From an uncultured Oscillibacter sp. (GTDB lineage Bacteria; Bacillota; Clostridia; Oscillospirales; Oscillospiraceae), in contig CANPTW010000004.1 of NCBI GenBank assembly GCA_947577075.1, positions 1 through 64,000 of the forward strand: 64,000 nucleotides of DNA, in the 5' to 3' direction. How positions within the stretch are numbered: position 1 is the stretch's first letter; the number at the start of each line of letters is the position of its first letter. Below are positions 16,326-24,400 of this stretch, piece after piece. The notes below the pieces were generated by a model, which made no database searches, had not been told where the DNA came from, and saw nothing but the letters and a program-made list of their open reading frames with translations. The position numbers and the translations under genes are program-made.

Positions 16326-16820
16326 TTAATCGCCGTAGCCGTGGGCAATCAGCTGCTCACAGTCCAGCACCAGCATGGTGCCGGAGCCGTCGGGCAGGGT
16401 ACACATGCCGCTGACCAGCTTCTGCGTGCTCTGGGAGGGGATGGGGACGATGCTCTCCATGGGAATGTCCAGCATCAGGTCCACAGAGTCCACCCGGATG
16501 CCCAGCTGGTTGTTGTTATAATCGATCACAATCAGGATATTCTCCTCTGTGGGGAGCTTTCCCAGGCGGAGGCGGATGTCCATGATGGGGATGATCTGCC
16601 CCCGCATGTTAAAGATACCCAGGATATAATCCGGCATCATGGGAAGGTAGGTAACTGTATAGCTGTTTTGAATTTCCACCACCTGTTCGGCGTCAATGCC
16701 GATCTTCAGATCATCCACAGTGAAAATCAGGTGCTTCCGGCTGCCCGCGCCCTCGTCCTCCTGAACGGAGCGCTCCAGCTCGTCATCCTCCACCTGGAAC
16801 AGGACGTTTTCATTACTCAT
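16326..16820 (-). CDS. cheW: Chemotaxis adaptor CheW
   Basis: Scaffold that joins chemoreceptors to CheA. The CheW fold spans about residues 28-158 (HLIFTVDDLKIGIDAEQVVEI, the LPMMPDYILGIFNMRGQIIPIMDIR core, RVDSVDLML). About 27 acidic residues precede the fold; they are absent from short CheW proteins. The ATG follows an AGGGTAA-type site and lies 23 bases after the cheA stop. CheV, encoded at 46273, is a second CheW-type adaptor in this genome. Confidence 0.95.
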   Translation of the reverse strand: MSNENVLFQVEDDELERSVQEDEGAGSRKHLIFTVDDLKIGIDAEQVVEIQNSYTVTYLPMMPDYILGIFNMRGQIIPIMDIRLRLGKLPTEENILIVIDYNNNQLGIRVDSVDLMLDIPMESIVPIPSQSTQKLVSGMCTLPDGSGTMLVLDCEQLIAHGYGD

Positions 16821-16843
16821 TGCGTTTTACCCTCCTCTGGCGC

Positions 16844-18940
16844 TCACATGTTCCGGGCCGCCGCGTACAGGCCGCCCGCGTCAAGGATGATGCTGATGTT
16901 GCCGTCTCCCAGAATGCTGCACCCCGTGATGCCGTAATTTTTAATGTCAAAATTATTGACGTAGGCCGGCAGGGGCTTGACGACGATCTGCTGTTCGCCC
17001 AGAAGCTCGTCGACAAACAGGCAGTACGAGCAGTCCCCGGACTCCAGCCACATCAGGATGCCCTCTTCGATCTTCTCCACGCCGCCGGGAAGGTTGTAAA
17101 AGTCCCGGGCCCGGATGACGGGGTAGTACCCGTCCAGCATTTTCACCATTTCGCCGTTGACGGAGTCGTGGAGAATGTCCGCCTCCGTGAGCTTGATGCT
17201 GGAGCGGATATTGTTGATGGGAATGGTAAAAATGGAGCTCCCCACGGAGACTTCCATGCCGTCCATAATGGCCATGGTCAGGGGGATGCGCATGATGGTG
17301 GTCATGCCCTTGCCCTGCTCGCTGGTGATGGAGACGGAGCCGCCCAGGCTTTCCACGCCGCTTTTCACCACGTCCATGCCCACGCCCCGGCCGGAGAACT
17401 CCGTCACCTGGGTGTTGGTGGAGAAGCCGGGGGCCATGAGGAAGTTCAGGATCTCCTTATGAGAGTATTCCACGTCGGGGGAGGCGATGCCGTTGCGGAT
17501 GGCCTTGGCCAGGACCGCCTCGTCGTTGACTCCGGCGCCGTCGTCGGAAATCTGGATGATGACCTCGCTTCCGGTGTCCTGGGCGGAGAGCAGGATCTCG
17601 CCCACGGGGTCCTTCCCGGCGGCGATGCGGTCCTCCACATTCTCCTCGATGCCGTGGTCCATGGAGTTTCGGACCATGTGCATGATGGGGTCGCCGATGG
17701 AGTCCACAATCGTCTTGTCCACCTCGGTGTCCTCCCCCACCAGGGTGAGCTTTACCTGCTTGTTCAGCTTCTTGCACATGTCCCGGACAATGCGGTTCAT
17801 CTTTTGGAAGGTGTTGGACACCGGGATCATCCGCAGGGACATGGAGACGTCCTGCAGCTCGTCGGTGAGCTTGCGCAGCTGCCGGGCCGACTTGGAAAAG
17901 GCGTCCAGGTGCAGGCCCTTCAGATCCGGGGAGGCGGTCACCATGGCCTCGGTGATGACGATCTCGCCCACAATGGCGGAAAGCTGGTCCAGCTTGCTCA
18001 GCCCCACGCTGATCAGGCTCTCCTTCTGCCCCTGGCCCTGGTGCTGCTGGGCCGCCGCGGAGGCCTGGGCCGCCGGAGCGGCGGGGGCCTTCTGGGCGGA
18101 GGGAGCGGCCTCCGGCGCGGAGGCGGGCTCCGCCGCCGCGGGGGGGGCGGGGACGTAGTTCCGCTCCTCGTAGGAGTGCACGGAACCGGCGCTCATCACC
18201 ACGGGCACGGCCCTGACCCGGTCCGCCTCGCTGCGGAACTGGAGAAGGAAGCCGTGCTCAATCACGAACTCGGAGAGGCTGGAGTCGCTCTCCACCCCGG
18301 CGGGCTGGTAGGAGAAATCCCCGTCGGCGCAGAAGCCCTGGACGGAGGTGACCAGCATGAACGCCCGCAGGTTCTCCATGCCGCAGCCCTCGTCAAAGAA
18401 GACCCGGAGCTCGTAGGGGAAGTCGGCGTTGCCCTCCGTGGTCTGGGTGGGGGCGGGCTCCGCCGCGGCGGCGGGGGCCGGAGCGGCGGCGGGAGCCGGA
18501 GCGGCTTTGGGCGCCTCCTCCGCTGGAATTTCTTCCCCCTTAATTTTGGCGATCAAACTATTAATATTTCCAAGGAAACTGTCGACATCTTCATTAAGGG
18601 GCTGCTCTGCCTCCACCTTCTCCATTTCCTCCCGGAAATAGTCCACGGAGTGGAGCATCACGTCAAAGAGCGCCGGGCGGTCCTCCTCCTTGACGACGGA
18701 CATGGTACCTTCCCGGATGAGGAAGAACATGTCCTCAATGCGGTGGGAGACCCGGGCCAGCGTGTCAAACTCCATCATGGCCGAGGAACCCTTAATGGTA
18801 TGCATGATGCGGAAAATCTCATTGACGTTGTCCTGAGAAAATGTATTTTCCTTTTCCGCGTCCAGAACAATGCTCTCCAGCTGCTCAAGAAGCGTGTTGG
18901 TTTCATAGATATACATATCCAGAATATCATTGTTGCTCAC
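16844..18940 (-). CDS. cheA: Chemotaxis histidine kinase CheA
   Basis: Receptor-coupled kinase that phosphorylates CheY and CheB. The 698-residue protein has an Hpt (P1) domain with phosphoacceptor His47 (MHTIKGSS) and an Ala/Pro-rich linker. A P2-like response-regulator-binding region follows at about 185-265, then a second Ala/Pro linker and the P3 dimerisation helices. The P4 kinase domain has its N box at HMVRNSMDHGIE and G box at GRGVGMDVV, and the CheW-like P5 ends at AARNM. All catalytic boxes are intact. It is the promoter-proximal gene of the operon, with a possible sigma-D-type element upstream (18972-19000). Confidence 0.97.
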   Translation of the reverse strand: MSNNDILDMYIYETNTLLEQLESIVLDAEKENTFSQDNVNEIFRIMHTIKGSSAMMEFDTLARVSHRIEDMFFLIREGTMSVVKEEDRPALFDVMLHSVDYFREEMEKVEAEQPLNEDVDSFLGNINSLIAKIKGEEIPAEEAPKAAPAPAAAPAPAAAAEPAPTQTTEGNADFPYELRVFFDEGCGMENLRAFMLVTSVQGFCADGDFSYQPAGVESDSSLSEFVIEHGFLLQFRSEADRVRAVPVVMSAGSVHSYEERNYVPAPPAAAEPASAPEAAPSAQKAPAAPAAQASAAAQQHQGQGQKESLISVGLSKLDQLSAIVGEIVITEAMVTASPDLKGLHLDAFSKSARQLRKLTDELQDVSMSLRMIPVSNTFQKMNRIVRDMCKKLNKQVKLTLVGEDTEVDKTIVDSIGDPIMHMVRNSMDHGIEENVEDRIAAGKDPVGEILLSAQDTGSEVIIQISDDGAGVNDEAVLAKAIRNGIASPDVEYSHKEILNFLMAPGFSTNTQVTEFSGRGVGMDVVKSGVESLGGSVSITSEQGKGMTTIMRIPLTMAIMDGMEVSVGSSIFTIPINNIRSSIKLTEADILHDSVNGEMVKMLDGYYPVIRARDFYNLPGGVEKIEEGILMWLESGDCSYCLFVDELLGEQQIVVKPLPAYVNNFDIKNYGITGCSILGDGNISIILDAGGLYAAARNM

Positions 18941-18971
18941 GAAAACACCACCTTATCAGCCTTTTTCAATA

Positions 18972-19000
18972 CTATCGACCTGTTGCGCTAAAAAAATAAG
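18972..19000 (-). promoter_or_regulatory. Candidate flagellar-type promoter of cheA
   Basis: On the minus strand CTTATTTTT is followed by 12 bases and GTCGATAG. The same two blocks with the same spacing occur upstream of fliD (43025-43053). GTCGATA resembles the sigma-D -10 (GCCGATAT) but the -35 part does not match TAAA, so assignment to sigma-D is tentative. Confidence 0.5.
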
Positions 19001-19035
19001 TAGCGGCAGCAAGTTTTTTCTGTGAGGTGTCAAGA

Positions 19036-20472
19036 ATGCCCGATCTGCTCGGCGCAACCAATCCGGTCCCTGGTTATGACAAAAGCACCGTCAACCGGAA
19101 TATCACCGTCTCCCCGGAGAACACCCAGATCCAAAACGTCCCCGACCCCTCCAAGGTCGTCCGCGCCGACGGGCGGACGGAGCAGCAGGACAGCAACCTC
19201 CAGGGAGACGGCCATATCCGCTACGACTCCAATTTCCAAACCTTCCTTCAGCGCCTGCGGGACACGCCCAGCCTGGCGGAGAGCCTCTCCCTCATCTTCT
19301 CGGGGCGGGAGGCCACCATCGTCTCTTCCGGCCTCAGCGCCGGCATTGCCGAGGAGATGGGCCGGCTGCTGGAGATGCTGCGGATGGACGAGGGGCAGCT
19401 TCTGGATTTTCTCCAGGGCCAGTTCAAAACCGGCACCCGCTTCGGGGGCGCCCTCTTCGCCCTTCTGCGCAACGCCTATGAAAAGGCCTCCTCCGGCGGC
19501 GTGCGGACCGATATTCTGCAGTTTTTGAAGGCCTATGTGGATTTTGACTCCACCAGCCACATTGAGGGCAACCTCCTCCGGGATCTGGGGGCCATGGCCG
19601 ACGCCATGCCCGCCAGCTTCGCGGAAAAGCTCCGGGACCTGACGGCCCAGCTCCAAAACGGCATCGCCGCCGGAAACCGGCAGGGGAACCTCCAGCTTCT
19701 CCAGCGGGAAATCTTCCCCTACATGTCCTCCTATGTGGAGCGGACCCACGACATGGGCACCCCCAGGTCCCTCCTGACCATGCTGGCGCTGAACGTGGCC
19801 CGGTATGAGAACGGCTCGGAGGAAAAGCTGCTGGAGGGCTTCCACCAGCTCAGCGGCTACGGCACGCTGAAGGGCCAGCTGGGGGGGATCGACGACCAGT
19901 CCCTGCTTCTCCTCCTCAAAAGCCGGGGGGCGGGGAGCGAGGGCTCCCGCGCCGTCCAGTTCTCCAATCAGCTGGCCTCCGCCGCCGCCCGGGCCTTCCG
20001 GGGAGAGGGCAGCGCCGAGGTTCAGCGGGCTTTCCAGAATCTCATCGCCGCCATGCTGGTGAACGAAAGCGTCTACATGCCCATCAACCACTACCTCCTC
20101 CCCTTGGAATGGGACGGAAGGATGCTCTTTTCCGAGCTCTGGGTGGACCCCAACGCCGAGGAGGAGCAGGACCGGAGCGCCGGCGGGCAGAAGCGGACCA
20201 TGCGCCTTTTGTTCAAGATGGACGTTCAGTCCGTGGGCCTCTTCGACGTCATCCTCACCACCCAGGGGACCGAGGTGGACGTCCAGATCGCCTGCCCGGA
20301 CAAGGCGGCCCCCTTTTCCAAGCAGATTGGGGACGCCGTCTCCCAGATCCTGGCCCGGAACGAGCTGCGGCCCACCCGCGTGGCCGTCCGGCGAATGGAC
20401 CGCCCGGTCACGCTGACCGAGGTGTTCCCCAAAATCTTTGAAGGGAAGAACAGTGTCAATGTCAAGATCTGA
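19036..20472 (+). CDS. FliK/YlqG-like protein, function unknown
   Basis: A soluble 478-residue protein without a signal peptide, divergent from cheA. I chose the ATG at 19036, six bases after GAGGTG, over a GTG nine bases upstream. The first 60 residues look disordered. The middle is helical, and the C-terminal 110 residues (LLFKMDVQSVGLFDVILTTQ, DVQIACPDKAAPFSKQIGDAVSQIL, LRPTRVAVRRM) resemble the C-terminal domain of hook-length-control FliK. In B. subtilis the pair ylqG-ylqH likewise joins such a protein to a stand-alone FlhB C-terminal homologue, and that is the next gene here (overlapping by 14 bases). A true fliK exists at the right end of the window, so this is a second, non-canonical copy. 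Confidence 0.6.
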   Translation: MPDLLGATNPVPGYDKSTVNRNITVSPENTQIQNVPDPSKVVRADGRTEQQDSNLQGDGHIRYDSNFQTFLQRLRDTPSLAESLSLIFSGREATIVSSGLSAGIAEEMGRLLEMLRMDEGQLLDFLQGQFKTGTRFGGALFALLRNAYEKASSGGVRTDILQFLKAYVDFDSTSHIEGNLLRDLGAMADAMPASFAEKLRDLTAQLQNGIAAGNRQGNLQLLQREIFPYMSSYVERTHDMGTPRSLLTMLALNVARYENGSEEKLLEGFHQLSGYGTLKGQLGGIDDQSLLLLLKSRGAGSEGSRAVQFSNQLASAAARAFRGEGSAEVQRAFQNLIAAMLVNESVYMPINHYLLPLEWDGRMLFSELWVDPNAEEEQDRSAGGQKRTMRLLFKMDVQSVGLFDVILTTQGTEVDVQIACPDKAAPFSKQIGDAVSQILARNELRPTRVAVRRMDRPVTLTEVFPKIFEGKNSVNVKI

Positions 20473-20803
20473 AGGAACGACCCGGGCCAAGAAGGCCGTG
20501 GCCCTGCAATACGGCCCCGGCGACACCGCGCCGGTGATCGTGGCCTCCGGCATGGGCTATATGGCGGAAAAAATCGTGGAGACCGCCGCCGACTGCGGCG
20601 TGCCCATCTACGAGGACAATTCCCTGTCCACCATCCTCACCCAGCTCCAGCTGGGGCAGGAGATTCCGGAGAGCCTGTACCAGGCCATTGTGGAGATTTA
20701 CGTGTATTTTCTCCACTTTGATCCCACCGGCAATCTGCAGCACAAGCAAGAGGGGCGCGGCCGGACGCCGCCAAGCGAGACGCAAGGAGAGGAAACGACA
20801 TGA
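20459..20803 (+). CDS. Stand-alone FlhB C-terminal domain protein (YlqH/FlhX-like)
   Basis: This 114-residue protein matches only the cytoplasmic C-terminal domain of FlhB: KKAVALQYGPGDTAPVIVASGMGYMAEKIVETAADCGVPIYED, then IPESLYQAIVEIYVYF. The NPTH autocleavage sequence of real FlhB is absent; the protein starts just after where it would be. Such stand-alone copies (YlqH, FlhX) can partly replace the cleaved FlhB domain in substrate-specificity switching. The start is uncertain between GTG 20453 and ATG 20459. It overlaps the FliK-like gene before it and, by ATGA, the PilZ gene after it. Confidence 0.85.
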   Translation: MSRSEGTTRAKKAVALQYGPGDTAPVIVASGMGYMAEKIVETAADCGVPIYEDNSLSTILTQLQLGQEIPESLYQAIVEIYVYFLHFDPTGNLQHKQEGRGRTPPSETQGEETT

Positions 20804-21393
20804 CAGCCAACCATACATACCTGATTATGGACACCCAGAACCACGCCCTGGCCAACGGCGAGCTGGCCTCCCCGCCGGGCGATTCGCCCATGCGGCTCAC
20901 GGTCCTGGACAACAAGGTGGACGACGTGATGGCCCACGAGGTCATCGTCCTCTTCAGCTCCAGCAGCCAGGAGCCGCCCATTCAATGCCGCATCCTCCGC
21001 CAGCGGGGAGACGTGATTCTGGCGGAGAAGATCGCCACGCTGGACCCGGAGGTCCGGAGAAACCTCCGGGTGCCGGTAAAGTTCAACACATTTCTCTACC
21101 CCGTCTCCACCTCCCTCTGGAACGGGCGGGTTCCGGTGCAGTCCGTGGACCTCAGCTGCGGCGGCATCGCTTTCTACTCCGATTTTTACCTGGAGCTCCA
21201 CGAGGAAGCGGAAATCGTGGTGACGCCCACGGAGGAGCCGGTGATCCTGCACTGCGAGGTTCTCCGCCGGCAGGAGCTCCAGAACCGCTTTATGTACGCC
21301 ACCAAATTCGTGGACATGTGCGAGGACGAGGAAGTCGTGGTGCGGGAGGCCGTGTTCAGCCTCCAGCTGCAAAGCCGCGACGCTCAGGACTGA
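20800..21393 (+). CDS. PilZ-domain protein (probable c-di-GMP receptor)
   Basis: A cytosolic 197-residue protein. The C-terminal half is a PilZ domain with both parts of the c-di-GMP signature: the arginine motif RRNLR at about residues 86-90 and DLSCGGIAF, the (D/N)xSxxG motif, at about 113-121. The N-terminal half (about 1-80) is a beta-rich YcgR-N-like region. YcgR-type proteins slow the motor or act on surface structures when c-di-GMP is high. It is coupled to the FlhB-like gene by ATGA and followed 22 bases later by a giant SLH protein gene. Confidence 0.85.
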   Translation: MTANHTYLIMDTQNHALANGELASPPGDSPMRLTVLDNKVDDVMAHEVIVLFSSSSQEPPIQCRILRQRGDVILAEKIATLDPEVRRNLRVPVKFNTFLYPVSTSLWNGRVPVQSVDLSCGGIAFYSDFYLELHEEAEIVVTPTEEPVILHCEVLRRQELQNRFMYATKFVDMCEDEEVVVREAVFSLQLQSRDAQD

Positions 21394-21415
21394 CGGACCA
21401 AGGAGGTACAAAACT

Positions 21416-24400
21416 ATGATTCATAAAAACCGCGGGCTCCGCGCCTTCACACCAGGGTCCGTCCGTCTGGCGGCCCTGGTTCTCACTGCCCTGACCCTCT
21501 GCGCCTTCCTCTGCGCCCGCCCCGTCCGGGCGGCGGAGTGGATGACCCCCTATCTGGAGCAGGTCCAGGAGTGGGGCGTCATGCGGGGGGATTCCTCCGG
21601 CAACCTCCATGAGGACCGGAACATCACCCGGGCGGAGTTTGTCACCCTGGTGAACCGCGCCTTCGGCTATACCCAGGTGGGCCCCAGCCCCTTTACCGAC
21701 GTGCGCCCCAACGACTGGTTCGCCGAGGACATCAGCATCGCCCACCAGGCGGGCTACTTCAACGGCACCACCCCCACCACCGCCTCGCCCTATGCCCTGG
21801 TCACCCGGGAGCAGGCCGCCGTTCTCCTGGGCCGCTGCCTCCGGTTCCAGGGGGTCACCGGCGCCGCGGACACCTCCTTCGACGATATGCACGACATCGG
21901 CGGCTGGAGCCGGGGCCTGGTCCAGGAGGCCGCGGACCTTGGCATCATCCAGGGCTATGCCGACGGCACCTTCCGCCCCAAGCAGCCCATCACCCGGGGG
22001 CAGATGGCCTGCTTCCTGGTCCGCGCCCTGGGCACCCTGGTTCAGGAGCCCGGCGAGCAGACCTCCGGCGGCGTTTACGGCAACCTGACCATCACCACCC
22101 CCGGCGTTAAACTGAAGGACACCACCGTCACCGGAAACCTCTATCTCACCGGCGGCGTGGGCCTGGGAAACGTGGAGCTTGAAAATGTGAACGTCCTGGG
22201 CAAAATCATTCTCTGCGGCGGCGGCGAGGCCGAAAAGGGGGAGCACAGCGTCATCCTCCGCAACGTCACCGCCGGGACCCTGGAGGTGGACAGCCTCGCC
22301 GAGCAGTTCCTCTCCGTCCGGGCCGAGGGCCTCACCAGCATCGCGGACACCACGATCCGCACCTCCGCCTATCTGGAGGACCTGACCGAGGACGGCCTGG
22401 GTCTCAAGACCATCCGGCTGGACGGCATAGAGGGCGCCCAGCTCCAGCTGGCGGGCAACATCAAGGAGGTTATCAACCTCACCCCCGATTCCACGCTCCA
22501 GCTGGCCCAGGGCGTGGCCAACGTGGTCACCATCGACGAGCGGGCCGACGGCGCTTCCCTGAGCATCGACCGCGACGCCTTCATCCGGGAGCTGAACCTG
22601 GACCGGGGCACCCCCGTCACCGGCGAGGGCAGCATCACCCATCTGAACATCAACGCCCCGGGCTCCAACGTCTCCATGCTGCCGGACACCATCTTTGTCC
22701 GCCCCGGCATCACGGGAAACGTCAACAATGTGAATATGGACAACATCGCGGCCAACGAGTCCTCGGAGGATCCCCGGCTTCTGGCGGGCTATCCCACCGC
22801 GCGGAACGTGGCCCCCACCTCCGCCGAGGCGGTGTTCCGCACCAATAAGCGGGGCACCATCCACTGGGCCCTCACCGCGCTGATGGACGGCACCCTGGGC
22901 GAGGAGGAGCTGATGAACCCCAGCGCCAACTCCGCCAAAATCATCCGGAGCGGCACGGTCAACGCCACCGCCTCCAACACGGATTTCACCGCCCGGCTGA
23001 CCGGGCTAACGCGAGAGGGCTCCTATTACATCTCCGCCATCCTGGTGGACGCCAGGGGCCGCAGGAGCCCCGTGAAGGTCGCCGCCTTCACCACGCCGGA
23101 CGACACGGCGCCCAACTTCGCCTCCGGCTATCCCCAGACGCCCGTTCTCACCACCGACGCCGACAACGAGCAGATCGCCCAGATCATGGTCATGCCCACC
23201 AAGGACTGCCAGATGTACTACGTCCTTCTGCCCCGGGGGGCCACGGCGCCCACGGCGGCGGACTTCCGCTCGGCGGCCCTGCCGGGGAACCTGGGCTTCG
23301 GCATTGTGACGCTGCGCAAAAACACCCCCTTCCTGGTCTCCCGGATCAACACATCTCACCTCCAGGAGCAGACCCAGTACGACCTCTACCTCTGGCTCAA
23401 CGACGCGGACAACGGGAAGAGCTCCGCCGTCCGGCGGATTCAGCTGACCACCCGGGACCTGACGCCCCCCACCATCCAGCACCTGACCATCTTCGACATC
23501 GCCGCGCGGCAGGTCCGGCTGACCTTCGCCCTGGATGAACCGGGCACGCTGTACTTCGCCGTCGTGAAGCACGGGCAGACCTTCTACCAGTCCGGAATCA
23601 CCAGTCCCAACGACCTCCAGGCCAAGATCCAGATCCGGAACGGCGTGGGCTCCCTGCGGCGCTATAACGGCGTCCGGGTGGCTCGGGCGGGGGTCGACGG
23701 AACCATCACCGTCAGCGGCCTGGACCCCCAGACCTCTTACGACCTCTACTACGTGGCGGTGGACAATTCCGACAACTACTGCGTGTACAGCGCCTCCCTG
23801 ACGCCCCCCATGCAGATCAACACCCTGGACGACCAGAAGCCCACGGTGGACCGGGAATTTGAAAACGCCGTCTCCCCGGATAATCCCTATCCCAACACGG
23901 ACATCCGCATCGTCTTCTCCGAGCCCGTGGTGGGCTATGTCACCACAGGCTCCCAGAATTCCTATACCGACGACTTCCTGGACGCCTATCAAAAGGTAGT
24001 CAATGCCTCCAACGCCGACAAGCCCGCCCGGCAGCGGGAGTTCGCCGAGATGCTGAAGCGGCACATCGTCTTATACAGCGACCAGACGAAGCAGCCCGTG
24101 ACGGACCGGACCGCGGACAACGAAACCAGCACGACCTGGACCCTGGATTACCGCAAGGCCACCGTCTATGTGGACTCCACCACCAACGAGATGGTCGTCA
24201 CCTTCCCCTACCGGGCCAGCAGCGCGGAGAGCGCCGTCAACCTGGCCAGCGGCGAAACCTACTATTTCATGGTCTCCAAAATCGCTGACACCGCCAAGCC
24301 GACGCCCAACCTCATGGACCACAACGACCGAAGCGGCTTCCGGCTCCGGAACTTCACCACCGTCGACGCCCAGCTGGAGTTCGGCCCGCTGAGCGCCACC

